43,015 nt of DNA, taken from the NCBI RefSeq assembly GCF_011752065.1, contig NZ_JAAIJY010000030.1:1-43015 (forward strand), written 5' to 3'. The number at the start of each line of letters is the position of its first letter. Position 1 is the first letter of the stretch. A model generated the notes under the pieces. That model was not told the origin of the DNA, did no database searches, and was given only the letters and a program-made list of their open reading frames with translations. The stretch comes from Actinomyces sp. ZJ308 (GTDB lineage: Bacteria > Actinomycetota > Actinomycetes > Actinomycetales > Actinomycetaceae). Position numbers and translations under genes: made by a program. Positions 23,424 through 32,544 of the stretch are shown here, in pieces.

Positions 23424-24953
23424 ATGGGAATGACTCTCGCCGAGAAGGTCTGGCGTGATCATGTGGTGTCCAAGGGTAGCGACGGCGCCCCCGACCTGCT
23501 GTACATCGACCTTCACCTGGTTCACGAGGTCACCAGCCCTCAGGCCTTCGAGGGGCTGCGGCTGGCGGGGCGCGAGGTGCGCCGCACCGATCTGACCATC
23601 GCCACCGAGGACCACAACACCCCCACCCTGGACATCGATCTGCCGATCGCCGACGTCACCAGCCGCGCGCAGATCGAGACCCTGCGCGCCAACTGCGCCG
23701 AGTTCGGGGTGCGCCTGCACTCGCTGGGGGACGCCGATCAGGGGATCGTCCACGCCGTCGGCCCCCAGCTGGGGCTGACCCAGCCCGGCATGACCGTGGT
23801 CTGCGGCGACTCCCACACCTCCACCCACGGTGCCTTCGGGGCGCTCGCCTTCGGCATCGGCACCTCGCAGGTCGAGCACGTCCTGGCCACCCAGACCCTG
23901 CCCATCGCCCCGTTCAAGACGATGAGCGTCACCATCGACGGCGACCTGCCCTCGGGCAGCGGGGCCAAGGACATCATCCTGGCCATCATCGCCAAGATCG
24001 GCACCAATGGAGCCCAGGGCCACGTCATCGAGTACCGCGGCCGCGCCATCGAGCAGCTCTCGATGGAGGCCCGCATGACGATCTGCAACATGAGCATCGA
24101 GGGCGGGGCCCGGGCCGGCATGATCGCCCCCGACCAGACCACCTTCGACTACCTCAAGGAGCGTCCCCACGCGCCCGTCGGCGAGGAGTGGGACGCAGCC
24201 GTGGAGTACTGGTCCAGCCTGCGCACCGACCCCGACGCCGTCTTCGACACCGAGGTGGTCCTCGAGGCCAAGGACATCGAGCCCTTCGTCACCTGGGGCA
24301 CCAACCCCGGGCAGGGCCTGCCCCTGTCCGCCACGGTGCCCGACCCCGAGGACATCGCCGACGCCACCGAGCGGCTCGCCGCCGAACGGGCCCTGGAGTA
24401 CATGGACCTCGTTCCGGGGACGCCCCTGCGCGACATCAAGGTCGACACCGTCTTCATCGGCTCATGCACCAACGGACGTATCGAGGACCTGCGGGCCGCC
24501 GCCGAGGTGGTGCGTGGACGCAAGAAGGCCGAGGGGCTGCGCATGCTCGTGGTTCCGGCCTCCGCCCGAGTGCGTCTGCAGGCCGAGGCCGAGGGGCTGG
24601 ACCGGGTCTTCAAGAGCTTCGGCGCCGAGTGGCGCAACGCCGGCTGCTCCATGTGCCTGGCCATGAACCCGGACAAGCTCTCCTCCGGTGAGCGCGCCGC
24701 CTCCACCTCCAACCGCAACTTCGAGGGACGCCAGGGCAAGGGCGGACGCACCCACCTGGTCTCTCCCGTCGTCGCCGCGGCCACCGCCGTGCGCGGGGCC
24801 CTGTCCGCCCCCGGGGACCTGCCTCCGCGCCCCGCCGACTGGGAGGACGCAGCCGATGGTCCGGCTCTGGGGCAGGGCGACATCCCGGTGGTCACCGCGG
24901 TTCCCCCGGTGCCGCAGCCGGCGTCCATCATGCTCCCGGTGACCGTGCTGTAG
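23424..24953 (+). CDS. leuC: 3-isopropylmalate dehydratase large subunit
   Basis: 509 residues. With LeuD it isomerises 2- to 3-isopropylmalate in leucine synthesis, using a 4Fe-4S cluster. Cluster ligands C348 (GSCTNGR), C408 and C411 (GCSMC) are present, as are DHNTPT and [25 protein letters not shown] 23424 is chosen for GAGAGGA 8 nt upstream; ATG 23415 and 23430 are in frame. A Pro-rich C-terminal extension of about 30 residues is unusual. leuD follows after 54 bp in the same operon; the divergent IclR gene is the likely regulator. Confidence 0.94.
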   Translation: MGMTLAEKVWRDHVVSKGSDGAPDLLYIDLHLVHEVTSPQAFEGLRLAGREVRRTDLTIATEDHNTPTLDIDLPIADVTSRAQIETLRANCAEFGVRLHSLGDADQGIVHAVGPQLGLTQPGMTVVCGDSHTSTHGAFGALAFGIGTSQVEHVLATQTLPIAPFKTMSVTIDGDLPSGSGAKDIILAIIAKIGTNGAQGHVIEYRGRAIEQLSMEARMTICNMSIEGGARAGMIAPDQTTFDYLKERPHAPVGEEWDAAVEYWSSLRTDPDAVFDTEVVLEAKDIEPFVTWGTNPGQGLPLSATVPDPEDIADATERLAAERALEYMDLVPGTPLRDIKVDTVFIGSCTNGRIEDLRAAAEVVRGRKKAEGLRMLVVPASARVRLQAEAEGLDRVFKSFGAEWRNAGCSMCLAMNPDKLSSGERAASTSNRNFEGRQGKGGRTHLVSPVVAAATAVRGALSAPGDLPPRPADWEDAADGPALGQGDIPVVTAVPPVPQPASIMLPVTVL

Positions 24954-25007
24954 CGCCCGGCCCGTGAAAGAGACGAAGAGACGTAAGGCAAGGAGCTGAA
25001 AGAGGCT

Positions 25008-25661
25008 GTGGAGAAGTTCATCCGGCACACGGGAATCGGCGCCCCGCTGCGGCGCAGCGCCGTCGACACCGACCAGATCATCCCGGCGGTGTACCTCAAG
25101 CGCATCACGCGCACGGGCTTCGACGACGCCCTGTTCGCCTCCTGGCGGGCCGGCGAGCCCGACTTCATCCTCAACCAGGAGGCCTACAAGCGGGCCTCGG
25201 TGCTCGTGGCGGGCCCCGACTTCGGCACGGGCTCCTCGCGCGAGCACGCCGTGTGGGCGCTCAAGGACTACGGGTTCAAGGTCGTCCTGGCTCCCCGCTT
25301 CGCCGACATCTTCCGCGGTAACGCCGGCAAGCAGGGGCTGGTGGCCGGGATCGTGTCCCAGGAGGACTGCGAGCAGCTGTGGAAGATCCTCGAGACCGAG
25401 CCGGGCACCGAGGTGACGGTGGATCTGGAGAACCGTACGGTCGAGGCCGGATCCTTCCGCTGCACCTTCGCCATCGACGACTACGTGCGCTGGATTCTCA
25501 TGGAGGGGCTCGACGACATCTCCCTGACACTCACCCAGGAGGACGCCATCCGTGCCTATGAGGAGGCCCGTCCGGCCTTCAAGCCGCGTACGCTGCCGGC
25601 CAAGCACCTGCCCGTCCAGGAGGTCGTCTCAGCCAGGGCCGCGGACATGCCCCGGCCCTGA
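25008..25661 (+). CDS. leuD: 3-isopropylmalate dehydratase small subunit
   Basis: 217 residues, swivel domain partner of Leu[32 protein letters not shown] and [10 protein letters not shown] are family motifs. GTG 25008 is the start giving [15 protein letters not shown] lies just upstream and AAGGAG slightly further. It ends the operon; 250 bp of noncoding DNA follow, without a clear terminator. Confidence 0.94.
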   Translation: MEKFIRHTGIGAPLRRSAVDTDQIIPAVYLKRITRTGFDDALFASWRAGEPDFILNQEAYKRASVLVAGPDFGTGSSREHAVWALKDYGFKVVLAPRFADIFRGNAGKQGLVAGIVSQEDCEQLWKILETEPGTEVTVDLENRTVEAGSFRCTFAIDDYVRWILMEGLDDISLTLTQEDAIRAYEEARPAFKPRTLPAKHLPVQEVVSARAADMPRP

Positions 25662-25824
25662 GAATGACGGGATCCGTCGAGGTCATCGGTCGAGGTCGAG
25701 GCCGGCGGCATCGGATTCCATCGGAAACGGTGCGGCGTCGTCGGGTATTGATCGGGACTTTCTGTGAGTCGAAGGCCACCTGATACGAGTCTGAAAACGG
25801 TCCTGGGAGCCCCTCCGGTGCGCT

Positions 25825-25911
25825 TATGCTGGGACGGCCTCACGCGCCCGCGTGAGGATGGGCACCCGGCTCACGCGCACGGCACGCCCAGATGACGTCA
25901 TGGAGGTGCGC
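25825..25911 (+). promoter_or_regulatory. murA promoter and alternative-pairing leader
   Basis: -10 TATGCT (25825-25830) would start RNA near 25837. The leader has four segments: 1, CTCACGCG (25839-25846); 2, CGCGTGAG (25849-25856); 3, CTCACGCG running on into GCGCAC (25870-25880); 4, GTGCGC (25906-25911). Segments 1:2 can form an 8-bp hairpin, or 2:3 an 8-bp hairpin; GCGCAC of segment 3 can instead pair with 4, which abuts ATG 25912 and overlaps the ribosome site GGAGG (25902-25906). Pairing is exact; biological use is inferred. Nothing else is recognised in 25662-25824. Confidence 0.5.
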
Positions 25912-27234
25912 ATGGTCGACGGTCTGCTCCAGGTCGAGGGCGGTCGCCCGCTGACTGGTGAGATCACCGTCCGGGGAGCCAAGAACCTGGTTCCCAAGGC
26001 GATGGTGGCGGCCCTGCTGGGGTCATCCCCCTCGGTGCTGCGCAACGTCCCGCTCATCCGCGATGTCGACGTGGTCTCGGGGCTGCTGAGTCTGCACGGC
26101 GTGAGCATCGACTACGACCAGCGCGAGGGCGTTCTTCAGCTGGACTCCTCCAAGGTCGAGTCCGCGCACATGGCCGACATCGACGCGCACGCCGGCTCCT
26201 CGCGCATTCCGATCCTCTTCTGCGGTCCGCTCCTGCACCGCCTGGGGGAGGCCTTCATCCCCGACCTGGGCGGGTGCCGCATCGGCGACCGCCCCATCGA
26301 CTTCCACCTGGAGATCCTGCGCCAGTTCGGCGCGACGGTCGACAAGCAGGCCCAGGGCATCCGGCTGACTGCGCCGGCCGGCCTCAACGGTACCGTCATC
26401 GAGCTCCCCTATCCCTCGGTCGGCGCCACCGAGCAGACCCTGCTCACCGCCGTGCGCGCCCACGGGCTGACCGAGCTGCGAAACGCGGCCGTCGAGCCCG
26501 AGATCATGGACCTGGTCGACGTCCTGCAGAAGATGGGCGCCATCATCTCGGTGGACACCGACCGCACCATCCACGTCGAGGGCGTCGACGAGCTGTGCGG
26601 CTACACTCACTCGGCCCTGCCCGACCGCATCGAGGCGGCCTCCTGGGCCTCGGCCGCGCTGGCCACCCGCGGCGACGTGTTCGTGCGCGGCGCCCACCAG
26701 AGCCACATGACCACCTTCCTCAACACCTTCCGCAAGGTGGGAGGCGCCTTCGACGTCACCGACGAGGGCATCCGCTTCTACCATCCCGGCGGGGACCTGC
26801 GCTCGATCGTGGTGGAGACCAACGTCCACCCCGGCTTCATGACCGACTGGCAGCAGCCCCTCGTCGTGGCGCTCACCCAGGCCCAGGGCCTGTCCATCGT
26901 CCACGAGACCGTCTACGAGAACCGCTTCGGCTTCACCGGTGCGCTTCGCAAGATGGGGGCCACCATCCAGGTCTACCGCGAGTGCCTGGGCGGAACCGAG
27001 TGCCGCTTCGGGCAGCGCAACTTCTATCACTCCGCGGTCGTCTCCGGCCCGACGCCGCTGACCGGCGCCGACATCGTCGTGCCGGACCTGCGCGGCGGCT
27101 TCTCCCACCTCATCGCGGCCCTGACCGCCGAGGGCACCAGCCGGGTCGAGGGCGTCAACCTCATCGACCGCGGCTATGAGCACTTCATGTCCAAGCTGGA
27201 GTCCCTCAACGCGGCCGTCACGCGCCTGGCCTGA
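25912..27234 (+). CDS. murA: UDP-N-acetylglucosamine 1-carboxyvinyltransferase
   Basis: 440 residues. First committed step of peptidoglycan synthesis: adds enolpyruvate from PEP to UDP-GlcNAc. The active-site loop Cys, the fosfomycin target, is present as Cys122 in GGCRIGDRP; N-terminal RGAKNLVPKAMVAALL holds the substrate Lys-Asn pair. ATG 25912 has GGAGG 5 nt upstream; the frame also runs from GTG 25852 and ATG 25900 but without ribosome sites. Preceded by a structured leader and followed by a hairpin (27258-27280). Confidence 0.94.
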   Translation: MVDGLLQVEGGRPLTGEITVRGAKNLVPKAMVAALLGSSPSVLRNVPLIRDVDVVSGLLSLHGVSIDYDQREGVLQLDSSKVESAHMADIDAHAGSSRIPILFCGPLLHRLGEAFIPDLGGCRIGDRPIDFHLEILRQFGATVDKQAQGIRLTAPAGLNGTVIELPYPSVGATEQTLLTAVRAHGLTELRNAAVEPEIMDLVDVLQKMGAIISVDTDRTIHVEGVDELCGYTHSALPDRIEAASWASAALATRGDVFVRGAHQSHMTTFLNTFRKVGGAFDVTDEGIRFYHPGGDLRSIVVETNVHPGFMTDWQQPLVVALTQAQGLSIVHETVYENRFGFTGALRKMGATIQVYRECLGGTECRFGQRNFYHSAVVSGPTPLTGADIVVPDLRGGFSHLIAALTAEGTSRVEGVNLIDRGYEHFMSKLESLNAAVTRLA

Positions 27235-27257
27235 TCGGGAACGTCAGGCAGCGCCGT

Positions 27258-27280
27258 CCCCGCGTCATTGACGTCCGGGG
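27258..27280 (+). terminator. Possible murA terminator hairpin
   Basis: CCCCGCGTC (27258-27266) pairs with GACG plus CGGGG (27270-27280) with a 2-nt bulge and ATT loop; no T-run. It lies 23 bp after the murA stop. Confidence 0.5.
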
Positions 27281-27323
27281 CCGGTGCAGGAGCGGGTGGG
27301 GCTCGGAGAGCTCCCTGAACGGA

Positions 27324-27329
27324 TAGAGT
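27324..27329 (+). promoter_or_regulatory. -10 element TAGAGT of plsC-gpsA
   Basis: TAGAGT ends 6 nt before GTG 27336, a leaderless start. Confidence 0.45.
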
Positions 27330-27335
27330 TCACCC

Positions 27336-28160
27336 GTGCCTGCAACACGCCCCATGACTCCGTTCTACCGCTTCGCCGCACGCGGGGCGATCATCCCGTT
27401 CCTCAAGATGGTCTCCAGGCAGAAGGTGACCGGCCTGGAGAACATCCCCCGCGAGGGCGGCTTCATCGCCGTGGCCAACCACCTGACCGACCTCGACTCG
27501 CTCACGGCCATGCGCGCCCTGGTCGACGCCGACGTACCCGTCTACTCCCTGGCCAAGTCCACCCTGTTCAAGGTGCCGGTGCTCGGCTCCATCCTGCGGG
27601 CCGGCGGTCAGATCCCGGTTCAGCGGGGCACCCAGAACGCGGCCACGGCCCTCAAGGCCGCCAGTGACGTCCTGGCCGAGGGCGGGGCCATCATGATCTT
27701 CCCCGAGGGCACGCTCTCCCGGGACCCCCTCAAGTGGCCGATGGTTGCCAAGACCGGGGCCGCCAGGCTGGCCATGACCAGCGGCGCACCCGTCCTGCCC
27801 ATGGGGCAGTGGGGCGCCCACGAGATCCTGGACACCTACGGGCGCTCCTTCCGCCCCTTCCCGCGCAAGGACGTGCGCGTCACCATCGGTGAGCTCATGG
27901 ACCTGTCCCGCTTCGGGACGGACACCCAGGACCGCGAGGCCGTGCGCGCCTGCACCGCCGAGATCATGCGGGCCATCACCGCCCTGGTGGAGGAGCTGCG
28001 GGGCGAGAAGGCCCCCCGGCCCTTCGACATGCACTACGACGGCGACCCCGGCAAGGGCAGGATCGGAGTGCGCCGTCCCGACCCGCTGCCCGAGGCCGTC
28101 ACCGACGGGAACGCGGAGGCCGAGGAGACTGACGAGCGTCGGGGGGAGGACGGGCAGTGA
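27336..28160 (+). CDS. plsC: 1-acyl-sn-glycerol-3-phosphate acyltransferase
   Basis: 274 residues. Acylates lysophosphatidic acid in phospholipid synthesis at the inner membrane. The HX4D catalytic motif is H49-D54 (NHLTDLD), and FPEGTLSRDP is the substrate motif. GTG 27336 follows a -10 by 6 nt. It overlaps gpsA by 4 bp, so the two successive glycerolipid enzymes are co-translated. The last 40 residues are charged and outside the domain. Confidence 0.9.
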   Translation: MPATRPMTPFYRFAARGAIIPFLKMVSRQKVTGLENIPREGGFIAVANHLTDLDSLTAMRALVDADVPVYSLAKSTLFKVPVLGSILRAGGQIPVQRGTQNAATALKAASDVLAEGGAIMIFPEGTLSRDPLKWPMVAKTGAARLAMTSGAPVLPMGQWGAHEILDTYGRSFRPFPRKDVRVTIGELMDLSRFGTDTQDREAVRACTAEIMRAITALVEELRGEKAPRPFDMHYDGDPGKGRIGVRRPDPLPEAVTDGNAEAEETDERRGEDGQ

Positions 28161-29200
28161 GCGGCATCGATGCGGTCCCGGTGCGGCGGGCGGCCGTCAT
28201 CGGCTCGGGCGCCTGGGGCACCACCTTTGCGAGCCTCCTCGCCCAGGCGGGCACCCCGACGACGATCTGGGCCCGGCGCCGGGAGGTGTCCGATGAGATC
28301 AACGCCGGAACCAACGAGCGCTACGTTCCCGGCCACCGCCTGCCACCGGGGGTCACGGCCACCACGGACCTGGCCGGAGCCGTCGAGGGGGCGGGCGTCG
28401 TCGTCGTGGCCGTGCCCTCCCAGGAGGCCCGTGGGGTCCTGGAGCCCGCTCGTGGCGCCCTGGCAGACGATGCCGTGGCCGTCTCCCTCATGAAGGGCGT
28501 TGAGTTGGGCACCGGGCTGCGGATGAGCGAGGTGCTGGCCGAGGCCCTGGGCATCGACCGCTCCCGCGTCGTCGTCGTCTCTGGGCCCAATCTCGCCGAT
28601 GAGATCGCCGCGGGCCAGCCCACCGCCACCGTGGTGGCCGCCGACGACGAGCAGGTCGCCGCCCGGATCGCCGCCATGTGCGCCACCGGAGCCTTCCGCC
28701 CCTACACGAATACCGATGTCCTTGGCGTCGAGCTGTGCGGGGCGGTCAAGAACGTCATCGCCCTGGCCGTCGGCGCCGCCGCGGGCCGGGGGCTGGGGGA
28801 CAACTCCAAGGCCACGATCATCACCCGGGGCCTGGTGGAGATCACCCGCCTGGGCCTGGAGCTCGGTGCCCGTCCTGAGACCTTCGCCGGGCTGGCCGGC
28901 ATGGGGGATCTGGTGGCCACCTGCTCCTCGCCCCTGAGCCGTAACCAGACCTTCGGTCGCCACCTCGGTGAGGGGATGAGCGTGGCCGCTGCGGCCGCGG
29001 CCTCCCGGGGCGTGGCCGAGGGGGCCAAGTCCGCCCGCGCCGTCCTCGACCTGGCCCGCTCCCACGGCGTGGACATGCCGATCACTGCCGGTGTCGTCGC
29101 TGTCGTCGAGGGCGCTGCCAGTGTCGCCCAGGTGACGGATGCGCTGCTGGCCCGCCCCCGCAAGGCCGAGGGCGTCCACGCGGCCCCGTCTCAGACCTAG
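28157..29200 (+). CDS. gpsA: Glycerol-3-phosphate dehydrogenase [NAD(P)+]
   Basis: 347 residues. Makes sn-glycerol-3-phosphate from DHAP for phospholipids. NAD(P) motif GSGAWGTT (16-23), SGPNLADEIAAGQPT, catalytic Lys198 in GAVKNVIALA and NSKATIITRGLVEI are present. GTG 28157 overlaps the plsC stop, with GGGGGGAGGA 6 nt upstream. A terminator hairpin starts at the stop codon. Confidence 0.94.
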   Translation: MSGIDAVPVRRAAVIGSGAWGTTFASLLAQAGTPTTIWARRREVSDEINAGTNERYVPGHRLPPGVTATTDLAGAVEGAGVVVVAVPSQEARGVLEPARGALADDAVAVSLMKGVELGTGLRMSEVLAEALGIDRSRVVVVSGPNLADEIAAGQPTATVVAADDEQVAARIAAMCATGAFRPYTNTDVLGVELCGAVKNVIALAVGAAAGRGLGDNSKATIITRGLVEITRLGLELGARPETFAGLAGMGDLVATCSSPLSRNQTFGRHLGEGMSVAAAAAASRGVAEGAKSARAVLDLARSHGVDMPITAGVVAVVEGAASVAQVTDALLARPRKAEGVHAAPSQT

Positions 29201-29223
29201 CGCCCGGTCATGACCGTGGGCGC
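29200..29223. terminator. Bidirectional hairpin between gpsA and lipoprotein gene
   Basis: GCGCCC (29200-29205) pairs with GGGCGC (29218-29223); the middle GGTCATGACC is itself palindromic. It lies in the 40-bp gap between convergent genes. Confidence 0.6.
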
Positions 29224-29240
29224 CGGCTGCGCCTCGGCAC

Positions 29241-29924
29241 TCAGTTGTGGGCGATGTCGATGACCAGGCGCGTGGGGTTGGTGAGGCTGAAGACCCGGTA
29301 GGTCTGGGAGTCGGTACCCAGCACCACCTGGAACTCGCCCTCGAAGCCGGGGTCGATGTAGGCCGAGTCGATGCTGCGGTCATCGTTGGCGGAGTCGTCG
29401 AGCTCGATCTGCCGATGGCCGCTGACTCGCTGTCCCTCCGGAGGGACAGCGGCCACACCGCTGCCCCGGATCACCATCGTGTAGTCCCCCTCAACCTCGA
29501 TCGGGTCGCCCTTGCCCATGGTGGAGGCCGGGATGTCCCACTGCGGCTGGCTCCAGCCGGGCGTTCCCTGGCCGTCGAACTCCACCACGAACCGGCTGTA
29601 GCCCTCATCGGGGTGGTTCCCGACCCTGACGTCGGCCACCGTGAGGGTGCTGCCCTCGGAGGCCTGCTGGCCCTGGGAGCCGGCTCCCCAGTCCGGGGCG
29701 TCCGAGCTGTTCTGGTGCGGGTGGGTGGGCGGAGCCGCTGTCTCGGCCGCAGCCTGGGACGCGGATGCCCCCGGTGTCCCGGCTCCGTCGGCAACGGTTG
29801 AGGCGGAGGAGGGCGACGATGTACTCACCGAGCAGGCGCTGAGTACCAGGGCCGTGACGGCCACGGTGCCGGTCACGGTTCCGGTCAGCAGGTTGAGCGG
29901 CATGACGGGGCGACGGTGGGGCAT
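29241..29924 (-). CDS. Lipoprotein with AMIN-like C-terminal domain
   Basis: 227 residues. Signal peptide with lipobox LSAC near residue 31, a Ser/Ala/Thr/Pro-rich linker to about 85, then a β-rich domain (LTVADVRVGNHPDEGYSRFVVEF to FSLTNPTRLVIDIAHN) of the AMIN-like type seen in actinobacterial surface proteins and thought to bind cell-wall material. Two adjacent ATG codons (29927, 29924) follow AAGAAGG; the second has the better spacing. Neighbouring ddl is divergent. No enzymatic domain is present. Confidence 0.78.
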   Translation of the reverse strand: MPHRRPVMPLNLLTGTVTGTVAVTALVLSACSVSTSSPSSASTVADGAGTPGASASQAAAETAAPPTHPHQNSSDAPDWGAGSQGQQASEGSTLTVADVRVGNHPDEGYSRFVVEFDGQGTPGWSQPQWDIPASTMGKGDPIEVEGDYTMVIRGSGVAAVPPEGQRVSGHRQIELDDSANDDRSIDSAYIDPGFEGEFQVVLGTDSQTYRVFSLTNPTRLVIDIAHN

Positions 29925-30010
29925 CATTGCCTTCTTTCACGAGGGAGCGCGAGGCGCCCGCTTTGTACCGGGATTCTTTGTACGTTAACAGCATACGGGT
30001 CCCCGCGCGG

Positions 30011-30016
30011 TAGCGT
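30011..30016 (+). promoter_or_regulatory. -10 element TAGCGT of ddl
   Basis: TAGCGT ends 7 nt before ATG 30024 (leaderless). TTAACA (29985-29990) is 20 bp upstream, too far for a normal spacer. Two CTTTGTAC direct repeats (29961-29968, 29976-29983) lie between this start and the divergent lipoprotein gene. Confidence 0.5.
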
Positions 30017-30023
30017 GGGACCT

Positions 30024-31190
30024 ATGACAGACCTCCAGGAAACCGGCCCCTCCGTTCCCCGTCCTGACAAGTCCAAGGTGCGTGTCGCCGTCGTCTTCGG
30101 CGGCCGCAGCGGCGAGCACACGATCTCCTGCGCCACCGCCGCCGGGGTCCTGTCGGCCATCGACCGAGACCGCTACGAGGTCCTTCCCGTGGGCATCACT
30201 CCCGAGGGCCAGTGGGTGATCGTTGAGGACGATCCGGCCGCCCTTGAGCTCAGCGACAGCCGTCCGCCGGTGACGATCACCGCTGACGGGCTGGGTCGGG
30301 GCGTCCTCACCGCCCCGCTGGGAGGCGGCGAGCTGAGCATGCTCGGCCCCACGGGCCCGCAGGTGCTGGGGCGGGTCGACGTCGTCCTGCCGCTCCTGCA
30401 CGGACCCTACGGCGAGGACGGGACCATCCAGGGAATGCTGGAGATGATGGGGGTGCCCTACGTCGGCTGCGGGGTGCTGGCCAGCGCCGCGGGCATGGAC
30501 AAGCAGGTCACCAAGGTGCTCCTGGGGGCGGCCGGCATCGCCACGGCGCCGCACGTCGTCGTCGGCCCCCACGCCTGGAAGCGCGACCCCGAGGCGATCC
30601 TGGAGGCCTGCCGGTCCTTGAGCTACCCCCTGTTCGTCAAGCCCGCTCGTGCCGGCTCCTCCCTGGGCATCAGCAAGGTCGAGCGCCCCGAGGACCTGCC
30701 CGGCGCGATCGAGGCGGCCCGGGCCGTCGACCCCAAGGTCCTCGTGGAGAGCGGAATCGTGGGACGCGAGGTCGAGGTCGCCGTCCTTGAGGGGCCGGGC
30801 GACGACGCCCCTCGGGTGGCCGAGCCCGGTGAGATCGCCATGGACGTCTCCCAGGGCGCCGGTGAGTTCTACGACTTCGAGACCAAGTACTTGGCCCACG
30901 ACGCCGTCGCCATGGTCTGCCCGGCGCGCATCGGCGCCGAGGAGAGAGCCCTCATCATGGACACCGCCGCCCGGGCCTTCGAGGCCGTGGGCTGCGAGGG
31001 GCTGGCCCGCGTCGACTTCTTCCTCACGCCCAGCGGCGAGGCCGTCGTCAACGAGATCAACACGATGCCCGGCTTCACCCCCTTCTCCATGTATCCCTAC
31101 ATGTGGCAGGTCTCCGGCCTGGAGTACACCGACCTGGTCTCCGAGCTCATCGAGCTGGCCCTGGCCCGCTCCACCGATGTCAACCGCTGA
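30024..31190 (+). CDS. ddl: D-alanine--D-alanine ligase
   Basis: 388 residues, ATP-grasp. Makes D-Ala-D-Ala for peptidoglycan. Seen: VVFGGRSGEHTISC, LPLLHGPYGEDGTIQG, VKPARAGSSLGISK, and NEINTMPGFTPFSMYP at the metal site. The omega-loop reads FYDFETKYL with Tyr after Lys, the D-Ala-D-Ala (not D-Ala-D-Lac, Phe) type, so no vancomycin-resistant ligase is indicated. ATG 30024 follows a -10 by 7 nt. It overlaps thiL by 14 bp. Confidence 0.95.
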   Translation: MTDLQETGPSVPRPDKSKVRVAVVFGGRSGEHTISCATAAGVLSAIDRDRYEVLPVGITPEGQWVIVEDDPAALELSDSRPPVTITADGLGRGVLTAPLGGGELSMLGPTGPQVLGRVDVVLPLLHGPYGEDGTIQGMLEMMGVPYVGCGVLASAAGMDKQVTKVLLGAAGIATAPHVVVGPHAWKRDPEAILEACRSLSYPLFVKPARAGSSLGISKVERPEDLPGAIEAARAVDPKVLVESGIVGREVEVAVLEGPGDDAPRVAEPGEIAMDVSQGAGEFYDFETKYLAHDAVAMVCPARIGAEERALIMDTAARAFEAVGCEGLARVDFFLTPSGEAVVNEINTMPGFTPFSMYPYMWQVSGLEYTDLVSELIELALARSTDVNR

Positions 31191-32259
31191 GCCGGCTCCC
31201 CTCGGCGGTGGGGGTGAGCGGGTCGGAGATCTCAGCGAGGAGGAGCTCCTCGCCGTCATCACCCCCCTCCTGCCGCGCGCCGCGCAGGCCCCGGTCGGCA
31301 CCGGGGACGACTGCGCGGTCCTGTCCTTCCCCGATACGCGCACGGCGGTGAGCACCGACGTCCTGGTCGAGGGGCACCACTTCCGCACCGAGTGGTCCAC
31401 GGGGCGCGACGTCGGCGCGCGGGCCGCGGCCCAGAACCTCGCCGACGCCGCCGCCATGGGGGCCCGACCGGTCGCCCTCGTCATCGGCCTGGTCATGCCG
31501 CCGGCCACGCCGGTGGCATGGGTGCGGGACTTCGCCGAGGGTCTGGCTCAGGGCTGCGGGCCCTGCGGGGCGGGTGTCGTCGGCGGTGACCTCAGCGGTG
31601 GGGAGTCGCTGGTCGTGGCCGTCACGGTCCTGGGGGACCTCGAGGGCAGGACACCGGTCCTGCGAAGCGGTGCCCGCCCCGGGGACCTCGTCGTCCACGC
31701 CGGCACCCTGGGGCGCAGCGCGGCGGGACTGGCGCTGCTCAGCGCCGGGCCACAGGTCGTGGCCGCCGTCGAACGGGACGGGAGCCCGGCTCAGGCACGG
31801 AGCTGCCTGGCAGCCTTCCGGGCGCCCACCCCGGCCCTCGCGGCCGGCCCCGCCCTGGCCGACGCCGGCGCCACCTCCATGATGGACGTCTCGGACGGAC
31901 TGCTGCGCGATGCAGGACGGATCGCCCGGGCCAGCGGCGTCGTCATCGACCTGGATGACCCGGACGACCTGCCTGACCTGTCCTTCCTGGAGCCGGTCGC
32001 CGCCCTCGTGACCGACGGGGCGGCACCGGCGACACGCACCCTGGCCCGCAGCTGGCTGCTCACCGGGGGAGAGGACCACGGGATGCTCGCCACCGTCCCC
32101 GCCGCCGTAGGGCACCTCCCGGCGGATGCCAGGGTGATCGGCCGCGTCCTGGACCCCGGAACCCCACGGGCTCGCGCACTGGGACACCGGCCGGGAGTGC
32201 TCCTGGGGGGAGAACCGGCCCAGGAGCACGCCGGGTGGGACCACTTCGCCGGGGCCTGA
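31177..32259 (+). CDS. thiL: Thiamine-monophosphate kinase
   Basis: 360 residues, PurM/ThiL fold. Phosphorylates TMP to thiamine diphosphate. GDDCAVL, DVLVEGHHF, ADAAAMGARP, GGDLSGG and MMDVSDGLLRDAGRIA are the ATP/Mg and substrate motifs. ATG 31177 lies inside the ddl end (14-bp overlap), so translation is coupled. Order ddl-thiL-rpmB matches other actinobacteria. It is convergent with rpmB. Confidence 0.92.
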   Translation: MSTAEPAPLGGGGERVGDLSEEELLAVITPLLPRAAQAPVGTGDDCAVLSFPDTRTAVSTDVLVEGHHFRTEWSTGRDVGARAAAQNLADAAAMGARPVALVIGLVMPPATPVAWVRDFAEGLAQGCGPCGAGVVGGDLSGGESLVVAVTVLGDLEGRTPVLRSGARPGDLVVHAGTLGRSAAGLALLSAGPQVVAAVERDGSPAQARSCLAAFRAPTPALAAGPALADAGATSMMDVSDGLLRDAGRIARASGVVIDLDDPDDLPDLSFLEPVAALVTDGAAPATRTLARSWLLTGGEDHGMLATVPAAVGHLPADARVIGRVLDPGTPRARALGHRPGVLLGGEPAQEHAGWDHFAGA

Positions 32260-32294
32260 GCGAGTTCCGCCAGAACGTGCCGGATCACGACAAA

Positions 32295-32323
32295 GGCCGC
32301 CGACTGCTTGCGCAGCGGCGGCC
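32295..32323 (-). terminator. rpmB terminator
   Basis: GGCCGCCG (32295-32302) pairs with CGGCGGCC (32316-32323), extended by CTGC/GCAG after a one-base bulge, with a 4-nt loop. On the minus strand it is followed by TTTG. It may also stop thiL transcripts. Confidence 0.65.
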
Positions 32324-32352
32324 CCGTGCTCGAAGGACTCGAGGCGATACGC

Positions 32353-32544
32353 TCAGATGTTGCGCGTCACCTTGCCGGCCTTGAGGCAGGACGTGCACAC
32401 GTTGAGGCGCTTGGGGGCGCCGTTGACGAGAGCACGCACGCGCTGGATGTTGGGGTTCCACCGGCGGTTGGTCCGCACGTGGGAGTGCGAGACGCTCTTG
32501 CCGAAGATGGGGCCCTTGCCGCAAACGTCGCACACAGCAGCCAC
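32353..32544 (-). CDS. rpmB: 50S ribosomal protein L28
   Basis: 63 residues, standard length. Zinc-binding (C+) form with CDVC and CTSC pairs and the conserved FGKSVSHSH-RTNRRWNPNIQ core. GTG 32544 gives the normal MAAVCDVCGKGP start, with AGGAG about 8 nt upstream on the minus strand; the frame to 32565 is longer than the family. Monocistronic, with its own terminator. Confidence 0.95.
   Translation of the reverse strand: MAAVCDVCGKGPIFGKSVSHSHVRTNRRWNPNIQRVRALVNGAPKRLNVCTSCLKAGKVTRNI

Noticed and set aside
30024-31190. Ddl as a D-Ala-D-Lac ligase (vancomycin resistance)
   Set aside because: The omega-loop keeps Lys-Tyr rather than Lys-Phe, and no vanH/vanX partners are present.
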